From Haemaphysalis longicornis (lineage: Eukaryota; Arthropoda; Arachnida; Ixodida; Ixodidae), in assembly GCA_013339765.2 (NCBI GenBank), contig CM023454.1, positions 44,711,177 to 44,775,176 on the forward strand: 64,000 bases of DNA. Direction: 5' to 3'. The notes beneath the pieces were generated by a model that searched no databases, was not told where the DNA came from, and worked only from the letters and a program-made list of their open reading frames with translations. Made by a program: the position numbers and the translations under genes. Below, in pieces: positions 35,100-46,120 of this stretch (the first letter of the stretch is position 1; each line of letters opens with the position of its first letter).

Positions 35100-35860
35100 A
35101 TTAGCCTGACGGTCATGCGTGTGTCCCCGCTACTCCCAGCCAGAAGAAAAAAAAACTGGCTTCGGGAAGTTTTCTCGCGGGAACGCGAGGCCGCATCACA
35201 AAGAAAACATGCGTTCTTTTTGCCTCGGGGCGAGCCAAGCTTCCCTCCGCTTTACACGTCATTAGCGGCTGCGCGGAAAGCCGCGTCGTCCACCGCCGCT
35301 CCAAGCCGGCCCTTCTACCTGTTATCCCCATAGCTTCTCGGACGTAGGTGGTGGAGGAGATAAAGAGGAGCAAACGGAGAGGATAGTGGTTGAACTGGGG
35401 TGACCGTCTTGCTATTCGGACGCAGCCGTAGGAGCAATCCGAAAAAGCGTGTGCCTCCCAGGAGTTCGCACACTGCCAGCGTTTCCTGCACCGGTCTACA
35501 CCTCGAGCCCCCCGAGCTACCGGTCTTTCCCTGCCTAACTTTCCTCACCATGGCCTACATTTAGAGTTCGCTAAACTAAGGTCCGGTACTGCCTCTCTTT
35601 TCTGCCCTCGAATTCACCGCGCAGACCATTCGAGCCGCACGCCCCGAACTGCCTCTATTTCCCAGCCCCGAGACCAACTTGGCCCGTCGGCCTCCCGTCG
35701 ACGTTTGACCACCCCCGCAACCCGAACGAATCCGTCGAACCTGTTGAGAAAGCCGGCACCACTGAGGCACCAAATAAACTAATTTTTAATTTTTTTCGTC
35801 CACCTCAGTGCCTCTCATTTCGTCCAAGCTCTGCGTGGACCCACGTTAATTGAAGTTTGT
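35100..35860. other. GC-rich block, possible LTR or CpG-rich regulatory region
   Basis: This stretch is much richer in G+C and CpG than both flanks and has purine-rich and pyrimidine-rich runs. AATAAA occurs at about 35,772, followed by a T-rich run and a GTCCACCTCAGTGCC stretch, an arrangement like the R/U5 end of an LTR. I cannot find a TG...CA boundary pair, a second copy or an adjacent pol, so a solo LTR is only a possibility. A CpG-rich promoter or first exon is another. Frames here (up to 86 codons) carry no recognised motif. Confidence 0.35.
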
Positions 35861-35929
35861 GACTAACCAATTACCGGCGTCACATTAGCATCACGTCGCA
35901 ATCGACCCGCGTTCCGCACTCAACTATAA

Positions 35930-36025
35930 AAAGAAATAGTTAGGCTGTGCCCGGTTTTGATCCCACGACTCTGTGGCCGCAACGGGAGGTACGTGGAGCT
36001 CTTCCCACTGCGCTACAAACTAAGA
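35930..36025 (-). repeat. tRNA-derived SINE fragment
   Basis: On the minus strand an A-box-like TAGCGCAGTGG (36,005-36,015) and a degraded B-box GGGATCAAAACC (35,953-35,964) are spaced as in a tRNA-derived SINE head. The body is not clear. It lies about 190 bp upstream of the LINE insertion site. Confidence 0.5.
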
Positions 36026-36215
36026 CGAGAGCATTTACTACGAAAACGCCTTACGTCCTTCAGTCATTCAAACTACGTCAAGAAGGTACTGATTCAATGA
36101 TGGCACGCGAAGCTGAACGTCAATGAAAACTACGAAGTGAAAACTTATGGGAACTTCAGTCGACCCCATAGGTGTTTCGCATACTATTGAGGGGTCCCCT
36201 AGGGGAAGATGGTGT

Positions 36216-36230
36216 AATTTTATTTGTTCG
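36216..36230 (+). repeat. Target-site duplication, left copy
   Basis: AATTTTATTTGTTCG is repeated exactly at 41,800-41,814, on the far side of the LINE. A perfect 15-bp duplication is the expected footprint of LINE insertion by target-primed reverse transcription. Confidence 0.9.
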
Positions 36231-36495
36231 CCCCGCACGGGGCACCTTGAGCAATCTTGGTTACGGTACTGGCGATACCGCAGACCCCGAGCCTTAACAT
36301 AAACTGTAACCTACCGTGGGGTAGAAGCAGGTGAAGGGTAGAAGCCTCAAACGGTGGCCGTCGGAGCCCAGGTCAAGCTCCGGCGGATGGGCTCCCTGTC
36401 TGTTTACCAGGCAGGGAGCTCCGGGACCTCTAGGGCTATCAGGGTAAGGTTTGAGATGAAAGTACCCCCGTCCCCTGCTTTCTATACTATGATGT

Positions 36496-37865
36496 ATGGC
36501 ATTCTCTAAACCCCCCCCCCCCAAATGTGATGGGTCCCTGAAAAGGGGCCGCACCGAAGTATCTTTTCCTTCATTGCCATCTTTGACATTTCCTGCACCA
36601 GATAATTTTTCTCGATTTCTTGTCATGGAATCCATCAATCCAACCCACCCTCTTGCATCTCAGTCAGTCTTCTTGATTGCCAAGTATCTTGAAGCCATAG
36701 TAGGAAAATCGTTTAAGTGCAAAAAACAAAAGTCTGGTGAACTCCTAATCGAAATAAATGACAAGCAGCAGTCTGCAAAGCTTCTTGCTCAGACTAGACT
36801 GGCTGATCTCGACATCCGGGTCACACCCCATCGGAGCCTCAACAGCTCGCAGGGTGTGATATCCGAGACAGACCTCCTGAACGAACCGGATGCGGATCTC
36901 CTTGCCGGCTTGAAGGATCAGGGCGTCACTGCCGTGAGACGCATCACTATCCGCAGAGACGACAGGGTGATTCCCACCAAGCACATTATCTTGACCTTTG
37001 AACGCGCAGTTCTCCCACAACATATAAATGCAGGTTTTATCCGGTGCTCAATACGTCCCTACATCCCGAACCCGCGGCGCTGTTTTAAGTGCCAGAGGTT
37101 CGGGCACGGAACGAACTCTTGCCGTGGCTGAACGACGTGTGCAAAATGCGCGGCGCTCATCCGAGCGAGAACTGCCCATCCGAAACTCTCACTTGTGTAA
37201 ACTGCGGGGGGCCGCATGCAGCGTACTCCCGCAAGTGTGAAAAAGTTCAAATGGAATAAAAGATAATTAAAATCAAGGTCACGGAGAACATCACCTTCCC
37301 AGAGGCGCGAAAGAGGTTCGCCTGTTTCCCTCTGGGGAGGTACGCAGACGCGGCTCGCCGGGGGGCGGAGCGGCGTCTGGTTTCCACAGGGACCCAGTTC
37401 AGCGAGTACGACCTGGTCCCGCTCCCGCCCCCCGCTGGGTTGCCTCACGCAGCCCAACCCGGCACCACGCCGCTTGCTGAGGCAGCAGCGGTTGTGGTGC
37501 AAACCACTTCTGTCAGGACCGGTGCCGCTCCCGCCTCTGTCTCCCCGTCCTCCAGTCCGTTGGAGGGTACCGAGGTGATGGACACCACGGGCCCCGCACC
37601 GGCTCCCACCGTCACCGCACCGCCCGTGCCACCTCTGGTGCCCCGGACTCCTTCGGCGGTAGCGGCTCTAAACGAAGGGCTCCCAAGGGGGGGCAAGTCC
37701 GGGGGGCCCGGTCCGTCGGGCACCCCTCGGACATCCGACGACGAGATGGATGTCGGGCCGTTCCTGCCTGCAACACACCGCAAGGAGCGGCCACCGACTT
37801 CCAAGCCTACAGACTGGCCTAAAAAGCCTAACCCCAGAGTAACAGCCCCGAAAGACGACACATGA
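36496..37865 (+). pseudogene. LINE ORF1, Gag-like RNA-binding protein
   Basis: From ATG 36,496 the frame runs 211 codons to a knuckle CFKCQRFGHGTNSC (C-x2-C-x4-H-x4-C). TGA at 37,129-37,131 follows, where CGA (Arg) would restore the usual sequence, so this looks like a CpG transition. After an indel near 37,150, a second and third Cys-rich knuckle can be read (HPSENCP; CVNCGGPHAAYSRKC). The frame then continues through another stop (TAA 37,257-37,259) into a Pro/Ala-rich C-terminal region ending at 37,865. ORF1 would coat the element RNA and help reverse transcription. Three knuckles plus a Pro-rich tail fit the I/Jockey group. Confidence 0.8.
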
Positions 37866-37902
37866 ACACATACACACACTCCATTCATTCTTAAACGTAA
37901 AT

Positions 37903-38570
37903 AATGGGAAAAGAAGACATCATTCAATGGAACTGTAGAGGCCTCCTTAAAAATCCTTGATGATGTGTATGATATCCTGCATGCCAATCAGCCAAGTCTC
38001 ATGTGTCTCCAAGAGACTCACCTCAATTCCAACAGACAAATTTCTTAAATAGGTACATGGTGTTCAGAAAGGACAGGGTTGGCTGCAAACACTCTTCAGG
38101 AGGTGCGGCAATTGTCGCCCGGAAATCCTTAGCCTGCCACCCTGTCACTCTGAACACTGTCCTCGAGGCTGCAGCAATTCGTACAATAATATTTAATAGG
38201 TTGTTAACAGGTGTGCCTCCATTTACATTCCTCCTGATCATGCACTTTGGAGCTCTGATTTCGAGGCGCTGGTCGACCAGCTGCCCAACCATACATACTA
38301 ACAGGCGACCTTAATGCGCACAACTCTCTTTGGGGCTCCTCCAGAACGGATGCCCGAGGTCGCCTGATAGAGAAATTCTACATCTTCAGGAGCATGCCTT
38401 TTCAACAAAAAACAGCCTACATACCATAACTTGGGACATAATACGTACTCACATCTCGACTTGGCAATTGGTTCTGCAATTCTATTTCCATGTCTTGAGT
38501 AGGGCGTGGGCACGGACCCATATGGTAGTGACCACTTCCCCACATCCCTAACATACATAGATAAAGGCTA
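37903..38570 (+). pseudogene. LINE ORF2 AP endonuclease
   Basis: ATG 37,903 begins MGKEDIIQWNCRGL, the usual opening with the catalytic Asn. Further blocks are QETHLN (Glu, near 38,010), SSGGAAIVARKSL, GDLNAHNSLWGSS (Asp and Asn, near 38,304) and GSDHFP (catalytic Asp-His, near 38,524). All four active-site blocks are still present. Frames shift at about 37,965, 38,030, 38,215 and beyond. The protein would cut target DNA to prime first-strand synthesis. Confidence 0.8.
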
Positions 38571-40560
38571 ATGCAGTCCATCTGCCCATAACAGGTTTAA
38601 TGAATCAAAAGCAAACTGGAGTACAGTCACAGAAATATCTATACTACACCACACAACCATACAACACCTACACGTGGAGGAAGCAGCCCAACTCGTCACG
38701 GCGCACATAGTCGACGCCGCCGAAAAGTCCATGCCCCAGGCCTCCAGTGCGTCCCGCAACCCAAGGAGGCACTGGTGGAACGAGGACTGCAGGCGGGCGC
38801 GAGAGGCCCAGAACAAGGCGTGGGGTGTCCTTCGCCGGTACCCCACGTCAGATAACCACATTTCTTTTAAACGGGCAAAGGCTTTGGGGAAGCGAGTGCG
38901 TCGTGAGGCAAAAAGGGAGAGTTGGCGCACCTTCCTCACTTCCATCAACTCATACACTGACACACACAAAGTCTGGACACGAATACGAAAACTAAAAGGA
39001 CAACAGACACACAGCCTGCCCTGGTTAGTACAACAGGGGACACATTGGAAGACCAGGCTAACACACTTGCACAACACTTTCAACACGTGTCAAGCTCTGC
39101 ACACTACACAAACACTTTCCTGAAACATAAAGCCTCTTCTGAAAAGAGTCCCTACGTGACAACAACAAATCACAGACTTCCTACAACTCCCTGTTTTCAC
39201 TACATGAGCTGAGGGCTGCTCTAAGCACGTGTAAACCTCAGCTCCAGGCCCAGACAACATTACATATACAATGATACAGCACTTACACACAGACACTCTT
39301 TTAACACTTCTTCACCTTTTCAACAATATATTTCTTTCGGGGCACATTCCAAAGTCTTAGAAGGAGGCCATAGTTGTAGCATTCCTGAAAGAAGGGAAGG
39401 ACCTTCCTCTCCTGCTAGCTATCGACCCATTGCCCTGACAGCTGCCTGTGCAAGCTTCTCGAGAAGATGATAAATCGCAGGCCTCGTGTACTTCCTTGAG
39501 TACAACGGTCTTCTCGAGAGCTGCCAGGCAGGCTTCAGGGCGTGGCGATCAACGAACAATACAGTCGTAGCTCTTGAAACATATATAAAGGATGCCTTTG
39601 TGCATAAACAATTTTGTCTTACGGTGTTTTTCCACATAGAGAAAGCCTATGACACCGCTTGGCGGTACGGCATCCTGAGTGACCTAAAGTCAATCGGTGT
39701 TGCGGGCAACATGTTGAACATTCTTGTAGTTATATGTCGGAGAGAACCTTTCGCGTCAGAGTTGGTCGTGCACTGTCAAATGTTCACGTGCAAGAAATGG
39801 CGTGCCGCAGGTGGAGTGTTGAGCTGCACCCTCTTCATAGTAAAAATGAACTCTCTTTGAAAGGCACTGCCACCTACAATCTCTTATTCCATGTATGTAG
39901 ATGACGTGCACATATCCTTTAAATCGTGTAACCTGTCCATCTGCGAACGTCAAGTCCAGCTCGGCGTCAAGAAACATGCCCGCTGGGCTGACAAGAATGA
40001 CTTTAATCTTAATCCCGCGAAGAGCTCTTGTGTTCTGTTCTCCATGAGGCGTGGCGTCCACCAGACCCAGACATCACTCTTGCGAATGTGCCAATTCCTG
40101 TGAACAAGGGAGCACAATTTTTTAGGGTATTTATTCGTCGAAAAACTTACATTCATCCCACATATCAGACAGCTCAAATGCAAATGCTTAAAAACAATGA
40201 ATATTCTTAAGGCCCTCTCACATCAATCTTATTGGGCCGACAAACAACTCCTGCTGCGCCTTTACACGGCCTTGGTGGGGTCTCGGCTCGACTACGGCGG
40301 TGTCGTGTATGGGTCTGCTACAAAACAGCACTGAAAATGCTCGACCCAGTGCTGCATCTTGGCCTTCGCCTCTCATGTGGCACATTCCGCACTAGCCCTG
40401 TTGAAATTCTTTATGTCGAGTGCGACAAATGGTGCCTAGGGCATCAGCGGGAGTATGTTTACCTGTTGTATGCATCCAAGATCGTGTCTCTGACCAACCA
40501 TCCTTTTAATCCCACCATGAACGATAGATAAATGTACACTCTTTTTAAACAGGCCATCTA
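38571..40560 (+). pseudogene. LINE ORF2 reverse transcriptase
   Basis: The linker (HWWNEDCRRAREAQNKAWGV near 38,772) leads into RT blocks: PGPDN-like near 39,250, RPIALT near 39,425, then SCQAGFRAWRSTNNTVVALE (39,520), HIEKAYDTAWRYGIL (39,637), GGVLSCTLF (39,812) and MYVDDVHISFKS with the catalytic Asp pair at 39,900-39,905. The thumb follows to about 40,530 (GSRLDYGGVVYGSA). Catalytic residues are intact but frames change several times (for example near 39,130, 39,480, 39,860 and 40,080) and the stretch contains stops. Confidence 0.85.
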
Positions 40561-40769
40561 TTCCCTTACCGTTCTCTCTCAGAGTTAGGGAAGGAGGCTA
40601 CTGCATGCAATGTCCCCCTTTCAGACACGCACAAGACACCCATTCATATTTCATCGCACCATGGCATCTTCGTTCTGTATCATGCCGACCTGTCATTCAC
40701 TCTTGTAGAAAAAAAATGGGTACCCAGGAATGCAATTCTGCAGCACTTCCTGTTCCTGCAGGACAAGTA

Positions 40770-41733
40770 CAGGTGCGCCGAATTCTATAGCGACGCGTCA
40801 AAAACTGGTTCTACGGTTCTTGTGCAGCGCACGGACCAAAGTTTAGAGTAAGCAAAACAATAAATTTTCATAACAGTATTTACACGGCAGAAGCATATGG
40901 CATTTTACTCGTTTCAAACCACATCATAAAACATAAAATTCCAAGTCCATTGTGTACACAGACTCTCAAAGCGTTGTACAGGCACTGTCATTAGGAAGGT
41001 CATCTAAAAACTATATCATAAATGCTCTCTTCAAGGTACTAATGTCTGCTTATGCCTCAAATCTTGAAATACCTATATGCCGGGTACCAGGGCACTGTGA
41101 AATCCCTGGCAATGAGGCCGCCGACCAAATGGCTGGTGATGCTGCTCTCATGACTACAGTGGACGTTACATAAGTACCTTACACCGACCTAAAGACACAC
41201 ATCAGACGACAGCTTCGTAACACCTGGCAATTACACTGGAGTCAACAAACAGACAACAAACTACACGTAATAAAAGCACTACTGGGACGCTACTAACTGA
41301 CTCACACAACAGATACACTGAAGTCGCCCTGGCTAGGCTGCGGATAGGCCACACACATGTTCGCACTCCCACCTGCTCACTGGAACTTCGGGACCCACGT
41401 GTAGCAGGTGTGGAAAGGGCCTATCCGTAGTCCACATACTATTCACATGCAAGGCACATGACACAACACGACACAAACATTTCCCTGAATTATACAGACG
41501 ACACATTCCTTTGCACCCATCATACTTTTTAGCCGACGAACCAATGTTTTCTAGTCAACGTGTTTTTAAGTTTTTAGCTGAGGTAAACTTTCTGCAGTTC
41601 TTGTCATATCATGTGCAATCACCCTGGCCCTATACACCAGCCATCTCCATTGCCTTTTGTTTTGCATCACCTTTACTTTTAGTCACATGTTTTAGTATGT
41701 ACGGTCTCATCATAATTCAGTAACTTCTTCTTT
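40770..41733 (+). pseudogene. LINE ORF2 RNase H and C-terminal zinc region
   Basis: The RNase H blocks are FYSDASKTGS (first Asp, 40,780), YTAEAYGIL (Glu, 40,880), YTDSQSVVQALS (Asp, 40,954) and CRVPGHCEIPGNEAADQMA (last Asp, 41,113). After two stops comes a Cys/His motif (TCSRCGKGLSVVHILFTC near 41,390-41,450). The C-terminal frame runs to TAA at 41,721-41,723. All four RNase H acidic positions are preserved, which fits loss of function through frameshifts rather than loss of catalytic residues. Confidence 0.8.
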
Positions 41734-41778
41734 GGCGCTCTTTGCCCATAGTCGGCCTTGCGCCAATAAAACCCAACT

Positions 41779-41814
41779 ATCATCATCATCATCATCATCA
41801 ATTTTATTTGTTCG
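41779..41814 (+). repeat. (ATC)n LINE tail followed by right target-site duplication
   Basis: Seven ATC-type units end at 41,799. The exact copy AATTTTATTTGTTCG follows at 41,800-41,814, matching 36,216-36,230. The tail marks the 3' end of the plus-strand LINE. Confidence 0.9.
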
Positions 41815-42329
41815 CGCGTGCTGCACAAGCACTTGAACTTGGGCTACTTCCAACCTAACGTAGAGAGAAAAATGCAGGCAGACAATAGTATGGGGAGAAG
41901 AGTACAGAATCAAAAAGCGAAATTTGTCTATTTGTCAGTTCTTCTTGTGTGTTGTATTGCCGCTTCTCTCGAAGGAACGCTCTTCAAAATTCAAGCAACA
42001 AAGTACAGCGTACACGATTTTTCTCAGATGTAAACTGACAAAACTAGTGAAGCCAGCTATTTTATTCGTAACTGTGTAAAGCACAACAATCTTACACGCG
42101 AAGTAGATAACGATCGGTAAAACTGCCGACTCACTGGGCTCTTGAAGACTTATACACCGTCTTCATTTATTCATGGTTGTAGCGGCAGTCATTTTAAGAA
42201 AATTGTAGGCTGTCGTCAGTTATTCCTTCAAATTGCAAAGTAGAGAACTAGTCACAATTGATTTCCACCTTCCATGAACACGCATCCCCGTAATGACTCG
42301 CAAGGTATGACTAGCAAGGTATGAAAATA
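41815..42329. other. No recognised gene
   Basis: Flanking sequence right of the LINE insertion. Only short frames are present. Confidence 0.4.
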
Positions 42330-43330
42330 TGGTTTGTAATGCGCGTTTATTGCCTTGACTGCGGATAGTAGGAGAAGCAGAGAAGTGGCAAAATGAACAG
42401 TGGTCCAGCCCACTGAATGTGATTGGGGCATTGTTGGGGCACCACCTTGGGCATTGTTGTACGGGTTAGGACAAGTATACACGTTAGTAGCAAAGACTGA
42501 GCTTCCGTAAGCGTCTCCGGGCAAAGCAACGCGACGGCGGCAATAGCGGGCTACAATACAAGGATCTCCGCAAGAATAACATATATTTCGGTTATCGGGC
42601 GTGCACCACGGGTTGGTGTGCAAGCCTGGCGCTTTGAGGGTTTTTTCGCCAGCAGCATCATGCACGCGTTCTCATCTATCCCTCTCCCCCCCGCATGTGT
42701 TTGATGGTGTCTTTCTCAGGCATGGAAGACTCCACGCGTCTACAAAGGTCGACAATATCCTCGATCTAGCTGGTAAAGTTATCACCGGCCTCGTGAGCCC
42801 GATCTCTGAAACGCTACTCCGCGCGAAGATTGCGAACCAATGGCCGGACATATACCACGGAAACGTTCGTTTTGAATGCCATCCAGGCTGCGCGATCAGC
42901 TGGGTGGTCATGATATCACTTTTTGGCAGGTCCCATCAAGCAGGAACTTATGTTATTTAGCTTCATGTCATCGTACCACATATTGTGTGCGCTTACCCTT
43001 TCCTAAGCACAAAGCCAATCTTCGACGTACTGGTCATCTGCGCCAGCGACCATCACCGAGTCACGCTCACGGATCGCCCCGGAGCAGAAGACAGGCAATG
43101 GTTAAGGTGATATCGTGCTTAGGGCAGAACTAGTGATGGCTGACGCATCAGTTGAAGGCAGGGTGTGGCGCCTGACTTTCAGGATTGCTGATACACGGAG
43201 TGAAGCTGACTAAGTACACGAGGATAGAATCCGCAGAATAAACCGAAAGTTATTGCGGGTTTATTACCTTTTCAGCGGATAGTAAGAGAAACTAAAAAGT
43301 TGCAAAAGGATCAGCGGTCCAGCCGCCCGA
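42330..43330 (-). mobile_element. Deleted Ty3/gypsy relic: two LTR pieces around a gag fragment
   Basis: Two direct repeats flank a minus-strand gag fragment. The left one (about 42,340-42,420) and the right one (about 43,240-43,325) share GCGxGTTTATTxCCTT, GCGGATAGTA, GAGAA, AGTxGCAAAA, AxCAGxGGTCCAGCC and GAATG in order. GTTTATT gives AATAAAC in the element's own sense, as in an LTR R region. Between them only the middle and C-terminal parts of Gag remain, and protease, RT and integrase are gone. A large internal deletion is the simplest reading. Confidence 0.6.
42480..42990 (-). pseudogene. Ty3/gypsy Gag fragment
   Basis: The minus strand reads VRNLRAE-stop-RFRDRAHEAGDNFTS-stop-IEDIVDLCRRVESSM (about 42,840-42,725), a typical gypsy Gag segment with a glutamine codon turned into TAG in the first gap. 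Downstream, NRNICYSCGDPCIVARYCRR (about 42,590-42,530) is the zinc knuckle. The His of C-x2-C-x4-H-x4-C is replaced (CI where GH is usual), so zinc binding is lost. The upstream capsid part (near 42,960-42,850) is weaker but readable. Confidence 0.65.
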
Positions 43331-45759
43331 ATGTCTCGCGCACTTCCCTAGCTTCACGCCGATGACGATGCCGCTGCGTTGGCTCACCCTGTTGCGTCTT
43401 CGTCATGTGCACGTGGAACCTGTAACGAACACTCTTCGTAATGTATTTTTACAATACTTTTGATTCTATTCTTCCAGGTAGGTGAGCAAGTGAAATGACT
43501 GCGCATGCCGTATGAACAAACGTGAACCCCAATGTTTTATAAGGGTTTCCTTTGAAATCTAGAAAGGGAAAATATTCTAGATTTCCCAACATACAGGCAG
43601 TAGCTGCACATCTTTTACATATGTGTGCCGTTTGCGCGTCGAACGAAAGAAGCCCATCAGAAGGTTTAATTAAGTTAGTACAACCGACAAAGGAAACACG
43701 AATACAGTAACAGTGCGTGGTGGTCAAATATGCTGTCCTTTATGGAGCGGAAACAAACAGAGAACTTCATCTGATGGCTACCAAGATTGGGAAAGCGTTT
43801 TCCCTGGTGTGGCCAAATGCTGTTTGCAGAATCCGAGTGGCAACGAAAATTGTATGACGGTTTTTCTAATCTATACCTTTTAGGATCACCCGGGAAAACC
43901 AGGCGCTACGTGGCCAGGCTCCGCGGATCTGCTTGCTCGTTTAGCGAATGTAAAATATCAGCAAAAATACCAGGAGCATAGTGGCACTGATTACAAATAT
44001 AAATGCAATATAAATCAAGTAATGTAACTAAATGCAATACAAATCAGGTATATTGAATACTGTATATACAAATATATTCTACTTTGCTTTGGCAAAGCAG
44101 TAGAAAAAATGGGTATTCTAAAGGTGAAGAAATCTTCAGGAGCCTAGCTCCCATGGCGGACAGTAAAAGACCTAGGTGATTCAATGAACAAAAGTACAGA
44201 GTATCTTTTTCTCGCCACTGAAAAACTATAAAAATTTAATATATATATATATAATATATAATATATACTATATATATATATATATATATAGACACTTTAA
44301 CTTACACACAGCATTACCTCGTTAACTCGAACTCGCATATCGAAAAATTGGCCAAGTCGAAACATTTTAGAAAATTTCCCTAAGCGTGTGCGCACATGTC
44401 GTGCGAAACACAATCACGATTTGCCAAACCGAGGACAAGTGACATGAAATTTCTTATATCCTGAAGAGAGAAGAAAAACAGCCAGTAATCCTTAACGTAA
44501 ATATTTTATATTTATGCTAAACAAAAAGAGCAGCTTTTCCCTTTTTTGAAGGAAAAAAACGAATCTGAAAATGACTTTTGAGATGTTTTTCTTATACAAA
44601 AGCTCGGAACAGAACTATAATGAGAAATTCTTTTACCGAATAACGTGTTAACCTAGCGGGTAATGATTGTTTTTTTCTTATGCACGAAGGGCACAGAAAA
44701 ATCTAAATCAGTGAAATATACAGGTGGCCTTTCAAATTTAGAGCAGGAATAAACGATGTGACTGCTCAGTTTTCAAGTCGAATAAAATATATGATGCTTA
44801 AACATTTTTGGCAGTCACACAATATAGAGAAACAGAGAGTTTAATAAGCCCTGACAAATAACTATCAATTGTACGTAAATAGGACACTAGAGCAATGTCT
44901 TTAGAATAGGCTAAATATACTGTTATTTCTATCCATTCATCTAAACGAAAATCAGCGAAGCAGTTGTGATAACAACTTGGCGCCTTTTTCAAATGATAGT
45001 GTTACAATTATTTATTAGCACATAAATTATCCGCCCGCCTCAATTTCAATAATACTCTTGGCAGAATTATAGTCTTTGTGACGCGAAGTTAGAATTATGT
45101 CTTCAGCGTTTCAGTTTTTTCACTTTTTCACATTGTCTATTTTGATAGTTATGCGAAACGCTTCTTTTAACCAACGAGGAGGCTTCAGTCCTTCATGTTT
45201 CGCAGGGACATTTTGTTTAGGAAACAGCAGAAAGACCATGTTGGCTGCGTACAATTTTTTGACGTAATTCTCGGCCATCATTACACATTTAACTCTACCA
45301 TATTCGTGCGGTTTAGCTTTTATCTTGCGAGAAATGGGGTAAACAATGGCAGGTTTTCGTCGGCAGTTTCATGGTTGTAGCTTCTGTAAACAGTCTCAGT
45401 TCCTGCGGCAACCCTTTTCACATTTATCTAAAGCTGGCCGCAGGTGCACTGGTGTAATTATTTATTTCCTATTTTCATCGGTACGACAATATGTCTAGGC
45501 CACTGTCGCGAAGAACGCGGCCAGTACCACAAAACATGTTGAAAGCAGTAATACTGGTCTCGTGGGCATTGAATGCCCCAAAGAAATGTTCAGGCCTGGC
45601 GGAGTATAAAGATTTGTTAGTATCTTGAAATTAAAAAAAGGAATGTCGAATGGAGCATAAATTTCCACTTCCTTAAATACTTGTGAAAACAACAGAAGCC
45701 ATCAAGTTTATACGCACAGCGGAATACGTAATGTGCCAGTCATTGAACTGAGATTTAAT
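43331..45759. other. No recognised gene
   Basis: AT-rich stretch. Short duplicated blocks (AAATGCAATAYAAATCARGTA twice near 44,005-44,050) and a TA microsatellite are the only structure seen. A stretch near 44,315-44,360 (TCGTTAACTCGAACTC) is faintly like a Tigger-type end but has no partner. Confidence 0.4.
44237..44291. repeat. (TA)n microsatellite
   Basis: Interrupted TA dinucleotide run. Confidence 0.9.
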
Positions 45760-45794
45760 TAGGCTCCAACCAATACAAAGCAAAAAGGCCAAAA

Positions 45795-45835
45795 ACCCGA
45801 CGTTTCGAAGCCTGCTGGGCTTTTTCTTCAGGGGT
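45795..45835 (-). ncRNA. Hammerhead-ribozyme-like core in the Penelope-like 3' region
   Basis: Minus strand, in order: ACCC (45,835-45,832), CUGAAGA (45,831-45,825), a short helix AAGCC/GGCUU with loop CAGCA, GAAAC-GUC (45,806-45,799), then GGGU (45,798-45,795). ACCC pairs with GGGU as stem I, CUGAAGA fits the CUGANGA core, and GAAA plus A-U/C-G in ACGU gives the minimal stem III with cleavage after GUC. Penelope-like elements are known to carry hammerheads with tiny stem III. The base of stem II has an A/C mismatch and an extra A, so activity may be weak or lost. Confidence 0.55.
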
Positions 45836-45879
45836 GACAGTGGCCACGCTGCAGCTCCATCTGATAGTCTCACATTTGC

Positions 45880-46120
45880 TGGCCTGTGACAAAGCCCCTC
45901 GCTGCGGCACGTAATCTGTGTGTGTACACCGAGGGGACAGTGCCAAGTGAGCGATTAACATTCCCAGGTGTGCGTTGGATATGCCACGATTCGAGGAAAA
46001 GCCGCTTCCTCCAGTTCGTTTCTCTTTCGAGGATGGCTGTTCCGGAGAAGTCAACTTTGTGTTTCGGCCACTGCACAGTGTTGGGTGACTGCGGTGCAAA
46101 CTCTATTCGGTTTCCGGACA
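45880..46120 (-). pseudogene. GIY-YIG endonuclease C-terminal part (Penelope-like)
   Basis: The minus-strand frame contains NWRKRLFLESWHIQRTPGNV followed by NRSLGTVPSVY. This matches the end of Penelope-type GIY-YIG domains (x-W-x-K-R-L-F-L-E-S-x-H-I-x-x-T-x-x-x-I-N-R-x-x-G-x-L-P-x-x-Y), including the conserved Glu. The domain would nick target DNA for this class of element. The GIY and YIG motifs themselves are not present, so only the last third of the domain remains. Confidence 0.7.

Larger units (their letters stand above)
36231..41799 (+). mobile_element. Full-length LINE (ORF1 and ORF2), inactive
   Basis: It is bounded by a perfect 15-bp target-site duplication and ends in an (ATC)n tail after CCAATAAAACCCAACT. 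The 5.57-kb interval contains a 5' UTR (36,231-36,495), a Gag-like ORF1 with CCHC knuckles, and an ORF2 with AP endonuclease, RT, RNase H and a C-terminal Cys-rich region. This is the complete architecture of an I/Jockey-superfamily LINE with RNase H, so the insertion was full length. Both ORFs are now broken by stops and frameshifts. A C-homopolymer lies at about 36,511-36,522 near the ORF1 start. Confidence 0.9.

Noticed and set aside
44315..44770. Second Tigger-like element
   Set aside because: Only a faint TCGAACTC-like similarity on one side; no matching inverted end or TA duplication was found.
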